This document shows, in pieces, positions 39,840 to 46,449 of a stretch of DNA of 64,000 bases. This DNA comes from a virus. The notes below the pieces were generated by a model. The model was given only the letters and a program-made list of their open reading frames with translations, had not been told where the DNA came from and made no database searches. The number at the start of each line of letters is the position of its first letter. Positions within the stretch are counted from its first letter, which is position 1. The stretch is from the IMG/VR virus record IMGVR_UViG_3300032046_000016, positions 1 to 64,000 of that record. The stretch is one strand, 5' to 3'. Made by a program: the position numbers and the translations under genes.

Positions 39840-40417
39840 ATCGCCTTCAGCCGCGAGGGAGAGCCCTCGTAGCGGTTCGGGCCTCCCCTGTTCTCCAGGT
39901 GGGCCCCGTCTTCAAACCAGTTGGCAAGGTCGCGGCCCATCGCGCGGCCGCGGTTCGTGTGCATGTCGAGGGCGTAGTCGGGAACCTCAGGGTGCCAGCC
40001 CTCGTTCTTCCGCCCCTCGACGTGCAGCTTGAAGTCGTCGACCTCGCGGTTCTTAGTCGCGCGCGCCAGGTACAGGACCGCGAACGCCAGCAGGTCGCCC
40101 TCGACCACGGGCGACTGCTGGAACTTCTTGATCTGCAGGAACGTGGCCCACAGGCTGCCGACCAGGACGGCGGCGTGAGGGTCGGCCATGCCCACGTCCT
40201 CGCAAGCGATGATGCCCAGCCGCTTCCACACGTAGTTGAAGTAGCCGGACTCCATCATCTCCTGCGCCCAGAAGAGCGCCTCTTCCTCATGGCCGCGCCG
40301 GATCTCCTTCTGGAGCGTCGACACGACCTCGTCGAGCTGATAACCCCGCTTCGTCAGGACCGGCCGCGGATTCGGCGGCATCCCTGGAAGTGGGGCCTGG
40401 TCAGTTGGTCTCGCCAT
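39836..40417 (-). CDS. RarA/MgsA C-terminal-domain protein without ATPase
   Basis: A 193-residue protein matching only the C-terminal oligomerisation part of RarA/MgsA (and clamp-loader-like) proteins: EEALFWAQEMMESGYFNYVWKRL, then ACEDVGMADPHAAVLVG. The AAA+ ATPase part with Walker motifs is absent. ATG at 40417 has GGAGG six bases upstream. In RarA this domain contacts replication-fork proteins, so a role in phage replication or fork handling is plausible. Confidence 0.7.
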   Translation of the reverse strand: MARPTDQAPLPGMPPNPRPVLTKRGYQLDEVVSTLQKEIRRGHEEEALFWAQEMMESGYFNYVWKRLGIIACEDVGMADPHAAVLVGSLWATFLQIKKFQQSPVVEGDLLAFAVLYLARATKNREVDDFKLHVEGRKNEGWHPEVPDYALDMHTNRGRAMGRDLANWFEDGAHLENRGGPNRYEGSPSRLKAI

Positions 40418-41273
40418 CTCTGCCTCCAATCGTCTGCATCCGGGTGCGTCTCTTCTTCAGGTCTCGCCGCAGGGCGGCGAAGCCGCGGATCACATACCCT
40501 ATCTTCTCGTCAGCCACGTCCAGCTCGTGGGCCAGCGCCTCACCAAGGACGCCCTCACCGGCGGCCTGTGCCTTGTCGAGGGCGGTCACGGCTCGATCGA
40601 GCGCGGCCCGCCAGGCAGCGGCGGCCTTGATCGCCTCCGGCGTGAGCTTGGTCTCGGGAAACATCTGGCCCTGCGTCTCCTCGGCATAGATCACGCCAGC
40701 CATGGCCGCGACCTGGTCGGTGTCCATGGCGGTGGTGGCGAGCTGGCGCGCCGCCCGTAGCTGGCCGTTCAGAGACAACTTCGCCAGATACCAGCCGGCC
40801 GTGGGCGCGAGCTGGCCTCTGGCAATCAGGTGCTGGAGCTCCGGGCGCAGTTGCAGCAGCTCGATGCGCCACGTGACCTGGCTCGGCGGGAGGCCGGCTA
40901 TGATGCCGATATCGCTGGTCGAGAAGCCGCGCTCCTGGAGTGCTGCCAGCGCCTTGGCCTCTTCCATCGGGTTCAGATCCTCGCGGGCCGCGTTCTCGGC
41001 CACCGCCATCACCAGGGCACGGTCGTCATCCGTCTCTGCGACCACGGCCTCGAGGTCGGGCCACTGCAGTTTCTGAGCGGCCCGCCAACGGCGCTCGCCG
41101 GCGACGATCTGATAGCCGCCGTTCACCGGTCTCACGACGATGGGCTGGAGCTGGCCGACCTCCCGCATATTCGCGGCCAGGTCCGCCAGGGCGCCCTCGT
41201 CGAAGGTCTGCCGAGGTTGCGAGCCGTTAGGTCGAAGCTGGTCAAGGGGGATGCGGACGATGAACCGTCCCAC
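40401..41273 (-). CDS. ParB/Spo0J-like partition protein (2)
   Basis: A 290-residue protein with the full ParB order: LRPNGSQPRQTFDE near the start, VGQLQPIVVRP, the CTP box GERRWRAAQKL, ENAAREDLNPMEEA and an HTH (GFSTSDIGIIAGLPPSQVTWRIEL). The GTG at 41273 is the start because the leader ACAGGAGGGCACC abuts it; the frame extends upstream without a signal. A promoter at 41300-41328 drives it. No ParA-type ATPase gene is seen nearby, so it may act in gene control or genome segregation of a plasmid-like stage. Confidence 0.85.
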   Translation of the reverse strand: MGRFIVRIPLDQLRPNGSQPRQTFDEGALADLAANMREVGQLQPIVVRPVNGGYQIVAGERRWRAAQKLQWPDLEAVVAETDDDRALVMAVAENAAREDLNPMEEAKALAALQERGFSTSDIGIIAGLPPSQVTWRIELLQLRPELQHLIARGQLAPTAGWYLAKLSLNGQLRAARQLATTAMDTDQVAAMAGVIYAEETQGQMFPETKLTPEAIKAAAAWRAALDRAVTALDKAQAAGEGVLGEALAHELDVADEKIGYVIRGFAALRRDLKKRRTRMQTIGGRDGETN

Positions 41274-41299
41274 GGTGCCCTCCTGTTGTCCGTGAGTAT

Positions 41300-41328
41300 A
41301 GTGTAGCACCCGACATCGCTGACGGCAA
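41300..41328 (-). promoter_or_regulatory. Promoter of the ParB-like (2) gene
   Basis: TTGCCG (41323-41328), a 17-bp spacer ending in TGC, and TACACT (41300-41305), with a second overlapping TATACT just downstream. The leader ACAGGAGGGCACC (complement of 41274-41286) lies directly before the GTG. Confidence 0.65.
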
Positions 41329-41336
41329 ATTACTCG

Positions 41337-41519
41337 TCAGCGAGTGCCTCGGCCAGCCATGTCCCGGCAAAGCGGGCACTTGGCTACGTGGGTCGTGTGG
41401 CTAGCCGTGTAGAAGTGCTCTAGGGCTTGCTGCACCTCGGCCAGAGTGGAGGCCTTGACCGGCCTGCCGTCTCCAGTCGAGATATGGTAGCTGATCCCAT
41501 CATGATCGACCCTGAACAT
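41337..41519 (-). CDS. Small protein with CPLC
   Basis: A 60-residue protein, beta-rich at first (RVDHDGISYHIST), ending with HVAKCPLCRDM. ATG at 41519 has GGAGAAGGGAG upstream and overlaps the preceding gene. Unknown. Confidence 0.55.
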   Translation of the reverse strand: MFRVDHDGISYHISTGDGRPVKASTLAEVQQALEHFYTASHTTHVAKCPLCRDMAGRGTR

Positions 41520-41706
41520 GGCTCCCTTCTCCTATCTGCAGCGCCTCGAACGCTGCCACCGCCTCGGGCTTCAGGTACTCGCGGACGCACGGCCCGCAGA
41601 TCGGCACCGTCCTACGTCCGGCGCGGAGGCCAGCGTAGGCGGCGCCACCGCAGATCGCACAGGGCGAAGGCGCCCGCAGAAGCTCAGCCTTCGGTTTCCC
41701 TGCCAT
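41500..41706 (-). CDS. Small zinc-ribbon protein
   Basis: A 68-residue protein with CAICGG and ICGPC, a four-cysteine ribbon separated by 17 residues. ATG at 41706 overlaps the previous stop by one base. Unknown role. Confidence 0.65.
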   Translation of the reverse strand: MAGKPKAELLRAPSPCAICGGAAYAGLRAGRRTVPICGPCVREYLKPEAVAAFEALQIGEGSHVQGRS

Positions 41707-42143
41707 CAGCGCATCCTCTCGTCCCAGCAGCCGTCGCACACGGGCCGGTTGTCGCGGTCCCGGTGGAAGTCCTTGCCGGCAGCCATGCCGCAGATCGAGC
41801 AGGTCACCTGGTGCAGCTCACAGGGCTCCACGAAGGGGCGTCCGCCTATTCTCTCGACCACCTTGCACCCGCACATGGCCTCGGCCAGTACCCTCTCCCC
41901 GGGCTCCTTCTCGAAGAGGTCCACCGGCACGTCCCATATCTCCAGGCAAGTCTCGTTCGTGCAGGCGAGCCGGCCGGGCACTCCAGGCGGGCGAACCTCG
42001 TCGGGTGTGTCGTACAGGTAGTCGCCGAGCTCGCCGTCAATCACCGGAAAGGAGTGGTAGCGTAAGCACGGCTCCATGAACTCCAACGAAGTGCGGCCGC
42101 ACTTCGGGCAACGCAGCCCTTCTAGCCACGGCTTCATCGTCAC
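41706..42143 (-). CDS. Zinc-binding hypothetical protein
   Basis: A 145-residue protein with three cysteine groups: CPKCG near the start, CTNETC in the middle and CSICGM plus CDGCW at the end. Could bind two or three zinc ions. Between small zinc proteins; unknown function. Confidence 0.65.
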   Translation of the reverse strand: MTMKPWLEGLRCPKCGRTSLEFMEPCLRYHSFPVIDGELGDYLYDTPDEVRPPGVPGRLACTNETCLEIWDVPVDLFEKEPGERVLAEAMCGCKVVERIGGRPFVEPCELHQVTCSICGMAAGKDFHRDRDNRPVCDGCWDERMR

Positions 42144-42538
42144 GCCTCCTCTCGCCGAATGGACCGCGCCACCTCGCGGGGAAACTTGAACGTCTTCCCA
42201 TCCGCTACCCGCTCGGCCAGGATGGGATACGACGGCGCATTCGGATTGATCCCCGTCAACCGGAATCTCTCGCCCCGCCAGGTGAACTCGCGGCCCAGGT
42301 CGCCAGGGTATAAGCCGTATGCCGTCGCGTACCGACCGAAGTCGCGGGCCTCGCGGGTGGCGGCCATACCGTCTTCGTCAATTTCCGCGACCTCTACAGT
42401 GAAGCGAGCGAAGCCGGAGTCAGCGGAAGGGTCGAAGGTCCCGCCAGCTATCCGGGCCCTGACGTTGAACTCCCCCTCCAGCGGCGCCAGGAGCTCCTCG
42501 ACCCGTTTCGAGATCGTCCGCGCCTTAGCCTTGTCCAT
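42140..42538 (-). CDS. Conserved phage hypothetical protein
   Basis: A 132-residue protein of a type seen in many phages: helical N-terminus (ISKRVEELLAPLEGEF), then REARDFGRYATAYGL and GREFTWRGERFRLTGINPN with YPILAERVADGKTFKFP at the end. Function unknown. A palindrome copy (42563-42578) lies 25 bases upstream of its ATG, so it may be directly regulated. Confidence 0.7.
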   Translation of the reverse strand: MDKAKARTISKRVEELLAPLEGEFNVRARIAGGTFDPSADSGFARFTVEVAEIDEDGMAATREARDFGRYATAYGLYPGDLGREFTWRGERFRLTGINPNAPSYPILAERVADGKTFKFPREVARSIRREEA

Positions 42539-42562
42539 CGTCCTCGCTTCTCCTTCTTAATC

Positions 42563-42578
42563 GTCCAGACGTCTGGAC
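42563..42578. promoter_or_regulatory. 16-bp palindrome between two genes
   Basis: GTCCAGACGTCTGGAC, identical to the sites at 3194 and 24410, in the 48-bp gap upstream of the gene starting at 42538. Confidence 0.55.
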
Positions 42579-42586
42579 ATTCCGGC

Positions 42587-42772
42587 TCACATCTCTTCCA
42601 CCGGCAGCTCGGGATCTACTTGCCAGCTGCCTTCCACAACCTCGCTCTGGCCGGCACCAGGCAGGGCGGTGTCGGAACCGAGGGCGATGGTCTTCGCTTG
42701 CTCCGCGTCCTCGGCATCAACCTCCACAGTGCCCGACATCTGCCAGAGCAGAGGCACCCTAAACGTCGGCAT
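42587..42772 (-). CDS. Hypothetical small acidic protein
   Basis: A 61-residue protein starting at ATG 42772 with GGAGG seven bases upstream, right after the stop of the membrane protein gene. A VPLLWQMSGTVEVDAEDAEQA segment suggests a small alpha/beta fold. It is in the same frame as the longer 42587-43168 frame but has its own strong start signal. Confidence 0.65.
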   Translation of the reverse strand: MPTFRVPLLWQMSGTVEVDAEDAEQAKTIALGSDTALPGAGQSEVVEGSWQVDPELPVEEM

Positions 42773-43168
42773 CACGCACCCTCCTAACCGCCGCCGGCCG
42801 CTGCTGCTGCTGCCACGATCAGGACAATGAGCCCCGGCACCAACGCCGCGACGCCCACTCCCAGCATGAACCCGAACCCGATGATGAACGCCCGCCCCAG
42901 CGTCACCTGGAGCTGTATCCCGCGTCTGCCCGCCCCCGTAATCTCCACTGTCCTGCCTCTTTCTCGCTACCGCAGCGGCCACTTCTGGGCAACAAGGACA
43001 ACCCTCGCCTGCCCGGAATCGTTGCCGCTCCTCGTCGGTCATGTCGCCGTGCTCCACGCCGTAGGCGTCCCATGGCTCGCCGCAGCGATTGCACACCAGG
43101 TCGCCATCGAACCGGACCGGGCGACCCAGCTCCCGTGCTCTCTTCCCGGCTTCCACAAGCGTTGTCAT
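42587..43168 (-). CDS. Zinc-binding protein in a long overlapping frame
   Basis: From ATG 43168 the first 75 residues look real: VEAGKRARELGRPVRFDGDLVCNRCGEPWDAY and later GCPCCPEVAAAV, four zinc ligands. The frame then stays open without a stop across the membrane protein gene and joins the frame of the 61-residue protein. The central part is Arg/Gly-rich, as expected for an unused frame. Either a stop was lost by a frameshift, or a 193-residue fusion is made. The true 3' end is uncertain. Confidence 0.45.
   Translation of the reverse strand: MTTLVEAGKRARELGRPVRFDGDLVCNRCGEPWDAYGVEHGDMTDEERQRFRAGEGCPCCPEVAAAVARKRQDSGDYGGGQTRDTAPGDAGAGVHHRVRVHAGSGRRGVGAGAHCPDRGSSSSGRRRLGGCVMPTFRVPLLWQMSGTVEVDAEDAEQAKTIALGSDTALPGAGQSEVVEGSWQVDPELPVEEM
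42784..42948 (-). CDS. Small single-pass membrane protein
   Basis: A 54-residue protein from GTG 42948 to TAG 42784 that contains one long hydrophobic stretch (RAFIIGFGFMLGVGVAAL, continuing PGLIVLIVAAAAAA). The reading frame differs from the overlapping longer frame. It may be a membrane peptide of unknown role. Confidence 0.55.
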   Translation of the reverse strand: MEITGAGRRGIQLQVTLGRAFIIGFGFMLGVGVAALVPGLIVLIVAAAAAAGGG

Positions 43169-43260
43169 TGCTCGGCCTTCTGCCTCGGGGGCGGAACGTC
43201 CTGGTGGCATGGGGCAATTTCCGTTCCCGCCCCCAGGCGCAGCGGGCCGAGCGACCCGCC

Positions 43261-44466
43261 TTAGCGCACTCTCACGGGCACCAACTCCTTGGCGCCCAGC
43301 TCCAGAATGACGTTGCCGGCCCGCTCGTATTCGATTCTCCTGTCGTACTCGTCGTCGAAAGCCTTCCCTCGAGCGGTCACCGCCTGCACGAGGCCGTACA
43401 GATTACGGCCTGGATCGACCTCCCTGGTGGGAGCGACGAACTCGTTAAGGATCGCCTCGCGGTCGGCGTCGCTCCAGCCGAACCGCTCTACCACGGCATC
43501 GACCGCCTTCACCGGCTCGTCGATCTTCTCCTCCTGCGCTCCGCGCAGGCGAGCGACCATCTTCTGGAAGCGCTCGCGGTCGAAGCCGGCCTCGATGACG
43601 TCGCGCACCTTGCTCCACGTCGCCTTGGCCTCAAGGGACAGCGTCTCGGTGCTCCAATCGATCAGGCCGTCGCCCTTGCGACTGCCGACGTGAACCTCGG
43701 CTATGCCGGTCTCGCCGACCAGCCGGTTGTCGCAGACGACGCTGAAGACCAGCAGCTCGGCGCGCAGGCTTCCCAGGCCGACCTCGCTGTTGCTGACGAT
43801 GACACCTGGAACGAGGATGTCGTCGCCTCGGCGGTAGTGCCCGCCTAGGTCGCCAGGCGGTGCGGCGTCGCGGCGGACATCGAACCTCTCGCCTCCCACG
43901 TGGCTGGGCTCCAGGACCTCCTGCCAGCCTTGGTGCAGCGCCTGCAGGTAGAAGCGCTCCTCGGTCAGGTCGGCCCTCACGATCTCGGCGCCGACTCGCT
44001 GCACCACATCGATCGCCTGGTAGAAGAGGTCGACGTTGTCGAGGGCTCTGTACCACTCGCTGAGAAAGGCGCGCGCTCTGCCGCCTAGCGTGCGGACCAT
44101 GAAGCGGCGCTCGCCGGACCGCTGCAGCCAGCTATTCACGTTGACGGCCAGGAGCCCAGGAATCTCGGCGGCGCAACGCTGATAGTAAGCCCCAGGAATC
44201 TGCAGCTTCTCGGCTATCTGGCGGTGGGCCACCGGCCCCACGTCAAAGGTGGGCGACGCGCCACCGATCCCGGCGCCCTGGAAGCTCAGCCGCGGCACCA
44301 TTCGCGGAGCCCCTCCGTCTGCCGGCGGCCCTTCCATGGCCACCATCACCAGCTTGTCAGCCAGCACCACGAAGTCCTGCTTCGTGTGGGCCTGCTGATC
44401 CAGCTCCCTGACCAGGTCGGCGATCGCCTCTTTGGTCAGTGCCTTCCTGTGAAACTCGTCGATCAT
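43261..44466 (-). CDS. DUF932-type phage/plasmid protein
   Basis: A 401-residue protein that matches the DUF932 family order: QIAEKLQIPGAYYQRCA, then LLAVNVNSWLQRS, RFMVRTLGGRARAFLSEWYRALDN and SNSEVGLGSL. These proteins are common on plasmids and phages; no function is established that I can state. ATG at 44466 has GGAAGG four bases upstream; the 92 bases before the next gene on the left carry no gene. Confidence 0.82.
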   Translation of the reverse strand: MIDEFHRKALTKEAIADLVRELDQQAHTKQDFVVLADKLVMVAMEGPPADGGAPRMVPRLSFQGAGIGGASPTFDVGPVAHRQIAEKLQIPGAYYQRCAAEIPGLLAVNVNSWLQRSGERRFMVRTLGGRARAFLSEWYRALDNVDLFYQAIDVVQRVGAEIVRADLTEERFYLQALHQGWQEVLEPSHVGGERFDVRRDAAPPGDLGGHYRRGDDILVPGVIVSNSEVGLGSLRAELLVFSVVCDNRLVGETGIAEVHVGSRKGDGLIDWSTETLSLEAKATWSKVRDVIEAGFDRERFQKMVARLRGAQEEKIDEPVKAVDAVVERFGWSDADREAILNEFVAPTREVDPGRNLYGLVQAVTARGKAFDDEYDRRIEYERAGNVILELGAKELVPVRVR

Positions 44467-44521
44467 GTCACCTTCCTTCCCCAGCCGGTATATCACCGGC
44501 TACTATGCTACCCGCCAATCT

Positions 44522-45382
44522 TTACCGGCCAATCATTCTGACGGGAACGAACTCGCACTCCTCCGGCAACTTGTCATCGCGCAGCCTCAAGAGCTGCGGG
44601 TGCCGAAGGGCGCCACTGGTGGGGCTCTGGCCATACGCCTTGACCACGCCGACCTTGCCGATGTAGGAGGCGAGCTGCTCGGGCGGGCCGGTGATGCCGA
44701 GCGAGCTCACCACGACCAATCGACCGTCAACGTAGAACCCGTAGCGCAGGTTCCGGTAGCCCAGCTTCTTCCGGTCCTCGGAAGTCGGCAGGCCCTCCAT
44801 GTCTACGATCACGACGTCGAACTCCTGGGTTCGCTTCACCTTCAGCCAGTCCCAGGAGCGCTTGCCGGCCTGGTAGGTCGAGGCCCGTCGCTTGAGCATC
44901 ACGCCCTCGATCCCGTTGTTCATGAGGCACTCGGCCTCGTCCAGGTCAGGCACTCCGAGTACCCGCGACGCCTGCACCAGCAGCGGCTGGTTGGCTTCCC
45001 CTACGATCATCTCGACCACTTGCCGGCGCGTGTCGAGGGGCTGGCTCTGCAGGTCGTGGCCTCCAAGCCGCGGCACGTCGAAGACGACATACCGCAGCGC
45101 CCGGCGCCAGTCGCCGCTGGCATACGCGGACGCCTCGCCCACAGGAACCATCTCGCCGTCGAGGATGGTCCCGGCGGGCAGCACCATGGCGTCGAGCCAG
45201 GCGTGCTCGCCGGTGTGCTCCATCCCCGAGCGGGCGTATTGCCTGGGGCGGTCGGCCATCACCCACACGAGGCGAAAGCCGTCGTACTTGACCTCCATCG
45301 TCCAGCTATCGTCGCCCCAGGGAACCCGTGGCGCCTTCTCCGCCTGCTGCGCGAGCATCGGTCGGAGCGGCAGTCCTGTCAT
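44522..45382 (-). CDS. ATP-dependent DNA ligase
   Basis: A 286-residue ligase adenylation domain with a C-terminal OB-like part. Catalytic Lys is in VKYDGFR (K32); other motifs are LDGEMV, YVVFDVP, GIEGVMLKRR and WLKVKR. It lacks the polymerase and phosphoesterase domains of bacterial LigD. The ATG at 45382 overlaps the Ku stop as ATGA, so the two are made together, as in bacterial non-homologous end joining where Ku recruits the ligase to ends. Confidence 0.88.
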   Translation of the reverse strand: MTGLPLRPMLAQQAEKAPRVPWGDDSWTMEVKYDGFRLVWVMADRPRQYARSGMEHTGEHAWLDAMVLPAGTILDGEMVPVGEASAYASGDWRRALRYVVFDVPRLGGHDLQSQPLDTRRQVVEMIVGEANQPLLVQASRVLGVPDLDEAECLMNNGIEGVMLKRRASTYQAGKRSWDWLKVKRTQEFDVVIVDMEGLPTSEDRKKLGYRNLRYGFYVDGRLVVVSSLGITGPPEQLASYIGKVGVVKAYGQSPTSGALRHPQLLRLRDDKLPEECEFVPVRMIGR

Positions 45383-46185
45383 GCGGCTTTCGCCTTCGCC
45401 TGTTGGACGCTCGCGGTCAGGACGCTCATCAGGTCGGCCTCGGCCGTCTCTTCCCGAGCAGCCACCTTGGTGGGCATCGGCTGGCCCATCAACTTGGCGT
45501 CGATCAGGGCGGTCAGGGCCTCACGATACTCGTCCTGCAGACCGTCTATCACATCGCCGTCCTGGGACAAGGCGCCAATAAGCTGCTCGGCAAGCTGTGT
45601 CTCCGCATCGCTGACAGCCACTTGCTCGACCAGGGAATCCAGCTCCGCGACGTTCGCCGCCTCGTCCGCCCAAAAGAGCAGGGAGACGGCCAGGAGCCGG
45701 CCTGCGGGCTCCACCACGCATAGGCTTTCCTTGCCCGTGCCGAAGGCCACCTTGCCCAGGCCCAGGAGCTTCGACCGCGCCATGGCGTCTCGGAGCAGGG
45801 CGAAGGGCTTCTGGCCAGCCTTACCGTTCGCTCCGGGCACCGCGAAGTAGGTCTTCTCGCGCCGCCCGATGGGAACTGAGTCGGCAGGGACGAAGGCGGT
45901 GAGATCGAGGCCGGCACCGCTGGCCAGCGGCAGGGCCTCCAGCTCTTCCGGCTCGAACAAGACCATCTGCTCCTTCGAGACCGGATAGCCCTTGATGATT
46001 TCCGTCTTGTCGGTGATCTCGCGGTCACAGGTCCGGCAGACCGTCGCGGAGTTTACTCGCTGGCCGCAGGGGCGGTGCACCATGTGGAACTTGGCGTCGT
46101 TATCGCGACCAGCTCCATACAGCTTCACCGGCACCGTGACCAGCCCAAACGTGATGGGCAGCGACCGCGTCGCTCTCATGGTCAT
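45379..46185 (-). CDS. ku: Ku protein (non-homologous end joining)
   Basis: A 268-residue bacterial-type Ku. It opens ATRSLPITFGLVTVPVKLY, has the CGQRVNSATVCRTCDREI zinc-like motif and GYPVSKEQMVLFEPEEL, and later SKLLGLGKVAF, all typical. Ku forms a ring on double-strand DNA ends and recruits ligase. ATG at 46185 has GAGAGG upstream and overlaps the preceding small gene. Phage Ku proteins are known from a few mycobacteriophages, where they help circularise the genome. Confidence 0.93.
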   Translation of the reverse strand: MTMRATRSLPITFGLVTVPVKLYGAGRDNDAKFHMVHRPCGQRVNSATVCRTCDREITDKTEIIKGYPVSKEQMVLFEPEELEALPLASGAGLDLTAFVPADSVPIGRREKTYFAVPGANGKAGQKPFALLRDAMARSKLLGLGKVAFGTGKESLCVVEPAGRLLAVSLLFWADEAANVAELDSLVEQVAVSDAETQLAEQLIGALSQDGDVIDGLQDEYREALTALIDAKLMGQPMPTKVAAREETAEADLMSVLTASVQQAKAKAA

Positions 46186-46373
46186 GGCTTACCTCTCGTT
46201 CGATAGGCGACCTTCCTTGTCGATCTCTTCCTCGTGCCGATCAGACAGTCCGCTGGCGCCTCGCTGATTCGGACGGGCAAGCGGCCTGGCACTAGCTGAT
46301 ACGGCTCGACTACCGGACAGCCAGGGCAAGACCGGCACAGACAAACGGGACATGGCGTAGCAGATACAAGCAA
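46182..46373 (-). CDS. Cys-rich small protein heading the Ku operon
   Basis: A 63-residue protein from TTG 46373 (AGGAGGG eight bases upstream within the repeated leader) to TGA overlapping the Ku ATG. Near the start it has CPVCLCRSCPGCP, a dense cysteine cluster, and a basic C-terminus. It is the first gene after the promoter at 46404-46432. Possible small DNA- or RNA-binding partner; family unknown. Confidence 0.6.
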   Translation of the reverse strand: MLVSATPCPVCLCRSCPGCPVVEPYQLVPGRLPVRISEAPADCLIGTRKRSTRKVAYRTRGKP

Positions 46374-46403
46374 ACTCGGTGCCCTCCTGTTGTCGTTAAG
46401 TAA

Positions 46404-46432
46404 AGTGTAGCAGAGTGGTACAGCGTCGTCAA
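46404..46432 (-). promoter_or_regulatory. Promoter of the Ku/ligase operon
   Basis: TTGACG (46427-46432), a 17-bp spacer ending in TGC, and TACACT (46404-46409) on the minus strand. The leader ACAGGAGGGCACC (complement of 46378-46390) follows. Confidence 0.72.
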
Positions 46433-46449
46433 TAGGTTCGGGAGCGAGC

